The notes under the pieces were generated by a model. That model saw only the letters and a program-made list of their open reading frames with translations, had not been told where the DNA came from and did no database searches. The translations under genes and the position numbers were made by a program. DNA of 17,109 nt from JAVBPB01 sp031549965 (GTDB lineage: Bacteria > Bacillota > Clostridia > Lachnospirales > Lachnospiraceae). Below are positions 1-7,770 of this stretch, in pieces (the stretch's first letter is position 1; the number at the start of each line of letters is the position of its first letter). The stretch spans positions 1 through 17,109 of the forward strand of contig JAVBPB010000158.1 in NCBI GenBank assembly GCA_031549965.1, written 5' to 3'.

Positions 1-56
1 TATTGTTCAATATGAGATATCCAAGAATTTTGATTGATAGTTGTATCAAAAGCCAT
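1..56 (-). CDS. 5' end of an unidentified leftward gene (partial)
   Basis: An ATG on the minus strand (positions 56-54) follows a strong AAAGGAGG-type ribosome binding site at about 67-75. It opens a frame that stays open to the window edge and begins MAFDTTINQNSWISHIEQ. Only 18 residues are visible, too few to identify the family. Its promoter should lie in 75-130, the same stretch where the rightward recombinase remnant begins. The divergent gene start therefore abuts a truncation point. The start is well supported by the RBS; the function is unknown. Confidence 0.55.
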   Translation of the reverse strand, partial: MAFDTTINQNSWISHIEQ

Positions 57-160
57 ATTAGTTATCCTCCTTTTGTTTTATGTACTTATTGTATCAAGGA
101 TTTTCTAATATTATAAGATACTTGTAATTACAGGCTTACGAAGAAACAGCTCCTGTCGTT

Positions 161-1240
161 TTGCAGATTTTTGAGTGGAAATCTGACGGTGTAGGTAGCG
201 CTCAAATATGCAGACGGTTGAATGAAGCCAATATCCCATCGCCGTGTAAATATAGGTGGATGAAAGGTATATTAAAAGATGCACGTTATGAAACGAGCCA
301 GTGGCACCCTACAAGCCTAAGAGTAATCTTAGATAATCCAGTCTACTTGGGACATACGGTACAAGGCAAGCAAGTTGGAGCTTTATATGAGGGTAAAGGT
401 AGAAAACGTGCAGCAAAAGACGATTGGATTATTGTAGAAAATACGCATCCTGCCATTGTTGATAAAGAGATTTTTGAAAAGGCCACCCAAGTAGTGAATG
501 ATAGAAAGGCTGCTTACTACAGCGTTAAGGGCAAATATAACCATATGGAGAAGCCGGAAAATATATTGAAAGGACTGGTCTTTTGCTTTGACTGCAAACA
601 CCCGTTATACCTGTACAAGTCAGTAACTCGAAAGGGCAAGCAGGTTGATTACTTTTTTCAGTGCCGAACATACACAACATACCTTGATGCCGCTTGCACT
701 AAGAAGTATCTGAATGAAAAGGAATTGATTAGGGTTGTATATGTCAGCATAAAAACGCAAATCGCAAATATGATTGAGAAACGCCAGTTAATCGAAAGGC
801 TAAACCGAAGCACCAATTTCAAAAATCGGATCAGCAAATTTGATGTTGAAATAAACGAAATCAATACAAATCTAAAACGACTATCTGGGCTTAGGCAAGC
901 CATTTACGAGGATTATAGGGATAAACTTTTGACCGAGCAAGAATATAGGTTTGCTTTGCTGAAATACGATTCTGATATAGAAACTGGAAAGCAAAGGCTG
1001 CAACAGGTTACAGAATTGAAAAGCGCTTTTACGCAAAATTTCACATCTTCAAACAAATGGGTAGCTGCATTTGAACGGTTTGAATCTGCACAAGAGCTGA
1101 CCTATGAAATGGCACACGCCTTGATTGAGCGTATTGAAGTGAAAAGCGATAACGAAGTGTGTATACAGTTCCGTTTTATGGACGAGTACAAGATGATTTG
1201 TGAGTTTGTTTCTAATAGAGGAAAGGTGGTGGGCTTATGA
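161..1240 (+). pseudogene. Large serine recombinase, 5'-truncated (catalytic domain missing)
   Basis: This is the C-terminal two thirds of a large serine recombinase. The frame is open from 128 after a TAA, and the homologous text (AYEETAPVVLQIFEW) already begins upstream of the TTG at 161, so 161 is probably not a true start. Visible parts, numbered from 161, are the DNA-binding Recombinase domain (about 1-115), a zinc ribbon with Cys142, Cys145, Cys168 and Cys179, and a coiled-coil tail (about 190-300). The resolvase domain of about 150 residues with the catalytic serine is absent, so the protein cannot cut DNA alone. Its stop overlaps the start of the next recombinase by 4 bp (ATGA), the usual arrangement in multi-recombinase cassettes. 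GC content looks higher than in the AT-rich DNA from 2852 on. It is a remnant unless the missing half lies elsewhere. Confidence 0.85.
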
Positions 1241-2835
1241 GTTACACAATAGCCAAGTATATACGCCTTTCGTCAGAAGATGTTGACAAAATAGAAAATG
1301 GCAAACTTGAAAGTTTCAGTGTGACAAACCAAAGGGATTTACTTAATAATTTCATAGGCAACACCGCTGAATTTCAAGGCTGTAACGTGCTTGAGTTCTG
1401 TGATGATGGTCGAAGCGGCACCAATTTTGACCGTCCTGCTGTTAGAGCTTTGCTAGAACAAGCGGAAAAAGGCAACATACATTGTATCATCGTCAAGGAT
1501 TTATCTCGCTTTGGGAGAAACTATATTGAGGTTGGTGACTACTTAGAGCAGATTTTTCCTAAGTGGGGCGTAAGATTTATTGCAGTCAATGATATGTTTG
1601 ACAGCAACCAGTATTTTGGCATGACAGGCGGTATTGATATTGCCTTTAGAAACTTGGTGTATGACATTTACTGCAAAGACCTGTCCGAAAAGGTGCGCTC
1701 TGCAAAAAAAGTGCAAGCAAAGAAAGGTGATTTTTTCAGCCCATATGCTTTTTTCGGCTATTTGAAGTCACCAGATGATAAACATAAGCTGATTATAAAT
1801 GAAGAAACTGCTGATATTGTTCGTACGATTTTTAACTTAGCAGAACAAGGGCAATCTACATCAGAGATAGCAAAACTTCTTAATGCCCAAAATGTACCGA
1901 CAGCCCAAATGTTCCAAAAGAAAAATAACGTAAAGAGAAACTGGAATATGATTGGTGAAAGTAATTTTTGGACGGCTACAGTAGTCAATAAAATTCTGAG
2001 AGATGAGCGCTATGCAGGAAAGTACATTGGGTGCAAGACAAAAAAATGCGAGATTGGAAAGGCGAATGCAAGACTACGGCCGAAATCTGAATGGATAGTT
2101 ATTGAAGATGTTTTACCTAGTATTATTTCAAAGGAGCAATTTGATGTTGTGAATATGAGCTTTCGTGAAAAGAGGAAGAATGCTACCTCATATGCAAAGG
2201 GAGAAAACAAACTGTTCTACCGAAAAATCAAATGCGGAACGTGTAAAATGGCTATGGATGAATCACGAAACAAAAACCTCGGGACATTGTACCTTTGCAG
2301 AAATAAAAGCGTCAATGAAAGTCTAGCATGTACATCAGATCGTATTAGCGAAAGTGACATTACCAAAACAGTTCTAGCCACAATCAGACAACAAGCGGGG
2401 TTTGCTAAAGAAATACATACGCAAAAGGTCGCTGCTTCAAAAAAGACACTTTCCGAGGAAGAAAGGTTAAAAACCCAAATCAGCAAACTCAATACAGATA
2501 TTGAGAAGATTGAAATTGCAAAACTATCTGTATATGAGAAGTACCGTGAGGGTCGTGTTAGCAAAGAGGCATATGTTAAAGCAAGCAGTGAAATGACAGC
2601 AAGCATTTCGGAAAACCAAACTAAGATTGGAGATATTGAAAAGCAGATCACTAACCTTAAAATAGAGCAAGGAAGTGAAAATCTATTCGTTGAGCGCTTC
2701 AAAGATCATGCCCGAATCCAAAAGCTGACACAACCCTTGGTTGATGAGCTGGTAAAAATGGTGTATATTTATGATAGCAAGCATATCGAAGTCGTGTTGA
2801 ATTACGCTGACGAATACGCAGAGCTGTTGGTATAA
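1237..2835 (+). CDS. Large serine recombinase, intact
   Basis: At 532 aa this is the only full-length recombinase here and the likely enzyme for integration and excision of its element. The N-terminal resolvase domain has the catalytic serine in YIRLSSED (Ser12 or Ser13), the DDGRSGTNFDRP motif (57-67) and DLSRFGRNYIEVGDYLEQ (88-105) with the conserved arginines. The Recombinase DNA-binding domain spans about 165-320. A zinc ribbon follows with Cys333, Cys336, Cys354 and Cys365. A coiled coil (about 400-480) leads to the C-terminus. The ATG overlaps the stop of the upstream remnant, and purine-rich GAGGAAAGGTGG provides the RBS, so it was probably translated as part of a recombinase operon. 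It uses the same higher-GC codons as the upstream remnant, unlike recombinase 3. The family is clear; its target site is inferred. Confidence 0.95.
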   Translation: MSYTIAKYIRLSSEDVDKIENGKLESFSVTNQRDLLNNFIGNTAEFQGCNVLEFCDDGRSGTNFDRPAVRALLEQAEKGNIHCIIVKDLSRFGRNYIEVGDYLEQIFPKWGVRFIAVNDMFDSNQYFGMTGGIDIAFRNLVYDIYCKDLSEKVRSAKKVQAKKGDFFSPYAFFGYLKSPDDKHKLIINEETADIVRTIFNLAEQGQSTSEIAKLLNAQNVPTAQMFQKKNNVKRNWNMIGESNFWTATVVNKILRDERYAGKYIGCKTKKCEIGKANARLRPKSEWIVIEDVLPSIISKEQFDVVNMSFREKRKNATSYAKGENKLFYRKIKCGTCKMAMDESRNKNLGTLYLCRNKSVNESLACTSDRISESDITKTVLATIRQQAGFAKEIHTQKVAASKKTLSEEERLKTQISKLNTDIEKIEIAKLSVYEKYREGRVSKEAYVKASSEMTASISENQTKIGDIEKQITNLKIEQGSENLFVERFKDHARIQKLTQPLVDELVKMVYIYDSKHIEVVLNYADEYAELLV

Positions 2836-2867
2836 CTCAAGTTAGAGGCGGTTGTTAAAAAAAGAAA

Positions 2868-2888
2868 AAAATCTTTCGATTTTTTTTA
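2868..2888. terminator. Weak hairpin after the recombinase operon
   Basis: The sequence AAAAAATC-TTTC-GATTTTTT can form an 8-bp stem closed by a 4-nt loop, and the 3' arm is itself a T-tract. It lies 33 bp beyond the stop of the intact recombinase and directly before the putative element end. The stem is almost all A-T, so termination would be weak. Confidence 0.4.
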
Positions 2889-2904
2889 GTTTTATCTTGA
2901 CACA
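2886..2904 (+). repeat. Putative element right end, copy 1
   Basis: The motif TTAGTTTTATCTTGACACA recurs at 11063-11081 with one T/C difference, and both copies follow a GATTTTT-type T-run. Six bases after copy 1 the coding sequence of recombinase 3 resumes at its DDGFSGTNFERP motif, with the N-terminal part missing. I infer an attR-type boundary of an element that inserted into the recombinase 3 gene. The repeat is directly visible; its role is inference. Confidence 0.55.
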
Positions 2905-4431
2905 GCCCGACGATGGATTTAGTGGAACAAATTTTGAAAGACCGCAGATTCAGAAGTTATTAAATGAAGTAAGGCTTGGAAAAATTGAGTGTATAGTTGT
3001 TAAAGACTTTTCAAGGTTTGGAAGAAATTACATAGAGGTTGGAGATTATTTAGAGCAAGTATTTCCCTTTTTGGGAATTCGATTTATTTCTGTAAATGAT
3101 AATTATGATAGTAATAGAAATAATGGAACAACCAGTAGCATGGATGTAGCATTTAAAAATATTATGAATGATTTTTATTCAAAAGATTTATCTAAAAAGA
3201 TAAAAAGTTCTAAAGTGTTAAAGATGAAAAAAGGAGAGTTTTTGGCTTCAACTGCTCCATATGGATATGCTAAAGTAAAAAATCATCTTGTTATTGATGC
3301 AGAATCAAGTAACGTGGTTAAAAGGATTTTTGAGATGTATTTAGATGATGTGAAATTAATACAAATAGCTAGAATTTTGAATGATGAGGGGATATTAACA
3401 CCTTATTTGTATAAAAAGAAAAGATTTGATAGGGCAAATGGGAATATAGTGGGTGAGAAAAACTATTGGACAAGCGATACATTGAGAAGAATTCTTATTG
3501 ATGAACATTATATAGGGAAAATGATAAATAACAAGCATAACTGTTTAATTGTTGGGAATAAGAAAGTTGTTGCAGTACCAAAATCAGAGTGGATTGTTGT
3601 GGATAATCAACAAGAGCCTATTATAGCGGAAGAAGATTTTAAAAGAGTTCAAAATAAGATGAGAAAAATCAAATCAAAAGAGGGTGGTGAAAAAGACGTC
3701 AAGTTGCTTTCTGGAAAAGTACGATGTGGATACTGCAAACGTTTGTTGTTGAGGACGGGGAAAAAAGAATATAAGTATTCGTGTAAAACAAGTTTGCTTG
3801 TATCTGATGTTGAATGTATGAGAGGGGGTATAAGGGAGAAGGATGTTGAGGATGTAGTGTTAAGTTCTATACAAAATTATGTGAATGTTACTTTGGATAA
3901 AGAAGAGAAACTAATTAAATTGAAGAAAAACAATAACTATTCATATAATAATAGTATTAAAAAATTGAAAGGTTTACAAATACAGATTGAAAGAATTAAA
4001 AGTTTAAAAGCGGAAAACTATGAGTTATATAGAGATGAAAAGATTAGTAGGGAAGAATATTTTGTTAAAAGGGATTGCGTGGATAGAAAGGTTGAAGATA
4101 TTCAAAATAGGATTAATAATATTGAATTAGAAATGAAGAAAGTAGTCAAAGAGGAGGATTTTGTAGAAAATAATATTGAGATTGTAAAGAAATATGGGGG
4201 ATTAAATAAACTTACAAGGCAAATGATAGAAGAATTTATTAATGTTATTTATGTATATAATCAAAAGCAAATTGAAATAGTTTGGGAGCATAAGGATTTT
4301 TGTGATGTTTTGAAAATGTAAGCATTTAAAATTTACTTAAATAGTAATAATAAAATCATAATATTGATAAAAAGGTTAAATAAATTGTGTTATAAATATT
4401 TATAAAATTATATAATATTTAGAATCAAATA

Positions 4432-4460
4432 TTTACAATTTTTATTAAAAGTGGTATAAT
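4432..4460 (+). promoter_or_regulatory. Sigma-70-type promoter
   Basis: TTTACA and a perfect TATAAT are separated by exactly 17 bases. It points into the decayed ORF region and could also be a distant promoter for the 293-aa nuclease gene. Such matches are fairly easy to obtain by chance in DNA this AT-rich. Confidence 0.5.
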
Positions 4461-4621
4461 GTTAAAATATAGAAAATACTATTATATTGTGTCGTATTTA
4501 TTTTATCTTGTTTTGCATAGTAATTAATTTTGATGTTATATTTGAGGAAAATGATAGAAACTTTGCCCAGATAATATATAACTGTTTGATTATAATTTGT
4601 GTTACGGTGAAGAGGTAAAGG

Positions 4622-4830
4622 ATGAGTTTATTTGTATATTCAGTAGTTGAAAATAGAAATTTTAAATTTTTATTGCAAAATCAAACTGACGAATATGTTG
4701 ACATTGAGATTTTACATAAAGTTATTAATAAGGAATCTCATGAGAGTATTAAAGTGACATGAGAAATATTAGTTTCCGAACAATTAATTTGTAAATTTGC
4801 ACCTATTATTATAGGCAAACTTAAATTATG
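4622..4830 (+). pseudogene. Decayed unknown ORF, copy 1
   Basis: An ATG at 4622 opens 46 codons ending in TGA at 4760-4762. The same frame resumes as EILVSEQLICKFAP and stops near 4830. The stretch VDIEILHKVINKESHESIKVT, then stop, then EILVSEQLICKF resembles LDIFSYNVIANN, then stop, then ESHELLRLTNILKELLCKY, encoded at 10600-10700. The two loci share D-I...VI..ESHE..(K/R).T...L..CK(F/Y). At DNA level GGAATCTCATGA is identical in both. They appear to be diverged, independently broken copies of one gene of unknown function. Confidence 0.4.
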
Positions 4831-5095
4831 AATACGGAGCATTTTTATAAATATTATAAAAATGGAGATTGTGTATTACATTGTAGCTTAGAACTGAAAA
4901 TAGCTTTTCCGATTCAAATACATTAAAATTTTCAAAGAATGCAATTCAAAAATATATACGGAAATAGTGTTTAAATAATTTACTTTTATAATAATACACT
5001 AACCATATAATTTTATGGATTAGATAATGGCTATATTGTGAAGTGTTGACTAGCAGAAACTAGAGGTTCAACCTTAAAGTAATTGGAGGGGTAAA

Positions 5096-5977
5096 ATGGA
5101 GTATGTATTATTGAACAATACTATTAGTTTAATTGAAAATACATTTAGTTCCGCTGAAGAACAAGTGAAATCTGAGATAAAATTATATTTTTCAGATGCA
5201 ACGGAAGAACAAATAACCAATATTTTTCAAAGTAAATTAGGAGCTTTACTGCAACAGATAAGCCGAGAAAGAAAAGTAGCTTTAGCTTTTCAAAAAGATA
5301 TAGAACAAGTTATTACAGATAAGCTTACTCAAGGTTTTCTATCATATAGTATCGAGTCATATATTAAATCAATTTCGCAGGGATTAGTAGCGGAGATATC
5401 ATGGCATAAAAGGCATATTGAGGCTAAGACTGGAGGCGATTTTGGTATTGTAATCATTCAACCTCAAATAGATTTTTGGGGTGATGAAATGCAAATTCAG
5501 CGTTGTGGTGAACAGAGAGGTTTGCTTGTACAGGCGAAACTTAAAAAATTTAATGACAAAAGCTTTGGACAGTTAACTAAATCACAGAAGAAACAATTGA
5601 TTGAAAGAGTGAAATATTTATCAATACTTAGATATAAATTTCTTGATAATGAAAACAAGATTTTAGATAGTTTCTTTTGGAGTGTATTTGATAATGATAG
5701 TATGGGAGACATAATGGAATGGTTAAAGAACGACAGCTTTCCGACAACCATACCTACAAAAGATATCATCAATCAGCTTGGAGTAGGTAAAATTGGTACT
5801 TCAGATAAAAATATTATAAGACAAATAATTGAACCACAGAAAACACCCACTATGATAATTAAAATTGATTGGAAAGAGGATGATTCTGGATATGGTATCT
5901 ATAATCTAAATCAAGAAATTATAAATTTACTAAACGAGGATAAACAACAAATCTATATTTCATTGTTGAAGTATTAG
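5096..5977 (+). CDS. Predicted PD-(D/E)XK-type nuclease, 293 aa
   Basis: An unnamed protein with a nuclease-like centre. The N-terminal ~80 residues are helical and charged. Residues 98-150 then read VAEISWHKRHIEAKTGGDFGI... followed by RGLLVQAKLKKF. The order Glu100 or Glu109, Asp115 in GGDFG, then Gln146-Ala-Lys148 on a hydrophobic strand, with Gln residues near 164-167, fits the PD-(D/E)XK fold in its E-D-QxK form, common among restriction and phage-defence nucleases. The ATG has a strong RBS (TTGGAGGGG, suitable spacing) and a possible leader hairpin at 5045-5072. The frame is intact although its surroundings are decayed, which suggests it may still function. A perfect 8-bp hairpin overlaps its stop. 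The nuclease call is from motif reading only; the target is unknown. Confidence 0.6.
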   Translation: MEYVLLNNTISLIENTFSSAEEQVKSEIKLYFSDATEEQITNIFQSKLGALLQQISRERKVALAFQKDIEQVITDKLTQGFLSYSIESYIKSISQGLVAEISWHKRHIEAKTGGDFGIVIIQPQIDFWGDEMQIQRCGEQRGLLVQAKLKKFNDKSFGQLTKSQKKQLIERVKYLSILRYKFLDNENKILDSFFWSVFDNDSMGDIMEWLKNDSFPTTIPTKDIINQLGVGKIGTSDKNIIRQIIEPQKTPTMIIKIDWKEDDSGYGIYNLNQEIINLLNEDKQQIYISLLKY

Positions 5978-5994
5978 TATGAGTTTCTAATACT
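5970..5994 (+). terminator. Hairpin overlapping the nuclease stop codon
   Basis: AGTATTAG and CTAATACT form a perfect 8-bp stem with a 9-base loop that includes the end of the coding region. There is no T-tract after it, so it may protect the 3' end rather than terminate. The other intact nuclease gene ends with a similar hairpin at 10026-10052. Confidence 0.3.
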
Positions 5995-6265
5995 GAGACG
6001 TAGTGAATTGTTATAAGGTGGGTTAAAAACAGTTGTTATCATTATACTTGTAATATTTAAATAAGAGTTGTATGGAAACTAGAGATAGCAGGTCATTAAT
6101 TTATAATTTCTGCATTTGTAAAAAATAAAAACATGGTGTATTTTTACATGTATTAAAGGAGCAAAATAATATGAAAATTAAAGAATGGTTTTTAATAAAT
6201 AAAAATGCTAGATTATATTAATTTGTTTTGGCTAAATAATGTAATCATAAAAAGATAATACAAGG
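5978..6265. other. Region with only a 16-codon ORF
   Basis: The one translatable signal is an ATG at 6171, preceded by AAAGGAG at good spacing. It opens MKIKEWFLINKNARLY before a TAA at 6219-6221. It may be the first codons of a destroyed gene or a leader peptide. ACATG/CATGT at 6131-6151 form a small inverted repeat before it. Nothing else is recognisable. Confidence 0.4.
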
Positions 6266-6754
6266 ATGAATGTTATTTCTGGCAATTATTTGATTGATAG
6301 TATAATACAAGATATTTATAATAAAATGGTCTCTCTTCTATCTGGAGACTCAAAAAAATGTTCTGTAGTAAGGTATTCAATAGATATTCTATTGCCTTAT
6401 TTTTCTGATTTACATTATGAGGACATCTTAGAAATACGTTAAAACCAAAGACGAATTAATTGAGTTAAGAATCTATATAGATGAAAGAGCAAGTGAAATT
6501 GCAATTAACGATAATAATAATTTGTGTATATCAGAATCAGTACATAAAAAAGTCAAACTAGCAATCGAAGGTTTTAAAAGAAAAACAATTGGAATAAATA
6601 TATCATTAACTCAAAAAGTTATAAATGAATTAAAAAACCAAAATCATATGCACCACTTATTGCTACTGCTGTTGTAAAGGTTCCTTCACATATTTCTTTG
6701 GCAGCGTCACTAGGAATTTTGCCTTTGATACTGCCTTACAATATATATAATTAA
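6266..6754 (+). pseudogene. Decayed unknown gene with two frameshifts
   Basis: An ATG at 6266 after CAAGG opens 58 codons (MNVISGNYLIDSIIQDIYNK...) to a TAA at 6440-6442. Coding then continues one frame over from about 6438 (VKTKDELIELRIYIDERASE...), and shifts again in an A-run near 6634 to give KPKSYAPLIATAVVKVPSHI and a hydrophobic end, SLAASLGILPLILPYNIYN. Joined, the product would be about 160 residues: an acidic, helical body and a C-terminal hydrophobic segment that could insert in or contact a membrane. Both shifts sit where one base restores a sensible reading. I do not recognise the family. It lies between the intact nuclease and other broken genes, so an accessory or defence role is only a guess. 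Confidence 0.55.
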
Positions 6755-6922
6755 AAAATGAATTAAAAGATAAATTAAAGATAAATAGAAGATAAATAAA
6801 AGATAATCCTTTATATTTTACAATAAAATTAAATAAATTCTAGTAATACACTTTGAAAATGATGTTTTGGTGGAAATAGAAAAGCCCAATATTTAATTTT
6901 TATACTATAAAAATCATAATCA

Positions 6923-7251
6923 ATGCCTAGAGAAGGTGACAATAAATTGAGTGTTGGTAATTCGGATATTATATAGTCAAACCTGTTATAAAGTCAGATT
7001 ATGTTAGCTTGAACTGTCCGCAATTTTTAAGTGATTCTATGATGTATGCAATATATCAGGAGCGTGGTAGCTTTTTAAGATATGAAATTCTAGGTTGGGA
7101 TAGCAGCAGTTATCATAGCTATCTCTGCAATGGGCTAGATAAAGATATTTCAGAAACACACCGTCTTAGGGTTATTGACTTTGGGATCATTGAAAACTCA
7201 TATGCATAAGTAAAAGGATTTGTTAGTTATATAGATGAAAAAGGAGATTAA
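6923..7251 (+). pseudogene. Decayed unknown gene (frameshift and in-frame stop)
   Basis: An ATG at 6923 starts MPREGDNKLSVGNSDII. The reading moves to another frame near 6972 and continues as YIVKPVIKSDYVSLNCPQFL (the TTG at 7009 lies inside this), through SMMYAIYQERGSFLRYEILGW to ENSYA. A TAA at 7207-7209 is followed in the same frame by VKGFVSYIDEKGD and TAATAG. The whole reads as one protein of about 108 residues with two lesions. No RBS is evident at 6923, so the 5' end may also be lost. The composition is that of a soluble mixed alpha/beta protein. The family is not recognised. Confidence 0.5.
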
Positions 7252-7414
7252 TAGCTGTGGATAAGATTCTACGGTTATTGATCTATATCAGTTATAAAAA
7301 ACTTATGTTCCGTCCTGACACCTTAATATAATGTGAAGTAGTAAATATTTTGTTGTATTATCTAATTTTAGAAAACTCTTGGTAGATAAACATAGTATTT
7401 GCATTAAACAACGA

Positions 7415-7449
7415 CATCTTTTAATAAATCATTGATTTATTAAAAGATG
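7415..7449. repeat. Perfect 17-bp inverted repeat
   Basis: CATCTTTTAATAAATCA is followed by one T and then its exact reverse complement, making a 35-bp palindrome. It stands in the gap between a decayed gene and the small gene at 7600. It could be a bidirectional transcription barrier, a protein-binding palindrome or the scar of a mobile element. There is no flanking T-tract. Confidence 0.7.
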
Positions 7450-7599
7450 CAGTAAACTAGGGGTTTGGGGAGTGAAGCTTCTTAAGAAATAAATGAAAAA
7501 ATCAAAAAACAAAGTGAGTACATGAAGTCGATGTAACAAATAGTGTGGATACTTGGGGTGAGAATCCCAACCACGAGTTTCAGCAAGGAGGGATTAATT

Positions 7600-7770
7600 A
7601 TGCGTCAATCAATTATATTACCAGATAAATTTGAGCATATATTTCTTTATGAGGCAAAAAAAACTGGTTTGGTAGAACAGTTACCATCGAATGCAGATGA
7701 TTTATATAATAAAGAAGAATTAGCAGAAGCTAAACGTTTATTTGATTTGTATTTGGAGGGGGCAAAATGA
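7600..7770 (+). CDS. Small acidic protein, 56 aa, unknown
   Basis: The ATG at 7600 follows AAGGAGGG at ideal spacing, so it is preferred over the in-frame upstream GTG at 7543. The product, MRQSIILPDKFEHIFLYEAK... ending in RLFDLYLEGAK, is rich in acidic and aromatic residues and predicted helical, with no signal or membrane segment. Its TGA overlaps the ATG of the next gene (ATGA), and its last codons contain that gene's RBS (GGAGGGG), so the two were translationally coupled. The pairing suggests a partner or regulatory subunit, but I do not recognise the family. The partner gene is broken, so this may be a surviving relic. Confidence 0.65.
   Translation: MRQSIILPDKFEHIFLYEAKKTGLVEQLPSNADDLYNKEELAEAKRLFDLYLEGAK

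Larger units (their letters stand above)
2852..4321 (+). pseudogene. Large serine recombinase, 5'-truncated at an element junction
   Basis: The frame is open from a TTG at 2852, but its first 18 residues (MLKKEKNLSIFFSFILTQ) are translated from the tail of the upstream element and are not recombinase sequence. Homology begins at DDGFSGTNFERP (residues 20-31), which matches residues 56-67 of the intact recombinase. About 55 residues including the catalytic serine are therefore missing. What follows is well preserved: KDFSRFGRNYIEVGDYLEQ, the Recombinase domain, a CGYC...C...C zinc ribbon (about 290-325) and a long coiled coil. The start has no convincing RBS. The gene is markedly more AT-rich than recombinases 1 and 2 and matches the DNA to its right, so it probably belongs to a different element. 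The 5' half should be found beyond the other end of the inserted element, outside the window. Confidence 0.85.
4322..5095. other. Gene-poor, very AT-rich stretch with decayed coding remnants
   Basis: No intact gene of normal size is visible in these 774 bases. A good promoter lies at 4432-4460. Two short frames with coding-like composition follow. The first runs about 4490-4619 with no ATG (it contains FDVIFEENDRNFAQIIYNC). The second is a 46-codon ORF at 4622-4762. After a TGA the second frame continues as EILVSEQLICKFAP, and a further ATG at 4829 opens 32 codons before another stop. I read this as a broken gene rather than several small ones. Just before the next gene, GTTGA-CTAG-CAGAAA-CTAG-AGGT-TCAAC (5045-5072) can fold into a hairpin in its 5' leader. 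Confidence 0.6.

Noticed and set aside
2217..2702. 161-codon minus-strand frame within the intact recombinase, and similar antisense frames such as 13256-13699
   Set aside because: They mirror well-supported genes, have no RBS, and show composition expected from the complementary strand of coding DNA.
2852..2904. TTG at 2852 as a genuine start giving a functional shorter recombinase
   Set aside because: The encoded N-terminus is element-tail DNA, the RBS is poor and the catalytic serine is missing.
7543..7602. GTG at 7543 as start of the small gene, and a tRNA-like fold in GTGTGGATACTTGGGG...
   Set aside because: The AAGGAGGG box is placed for the ATG at 7600. The GTGG/CCAC and TTGGG/CCCAA pairs form a hairpin, but no D-arm, anticodon arm or acceptor stem can be assembled.
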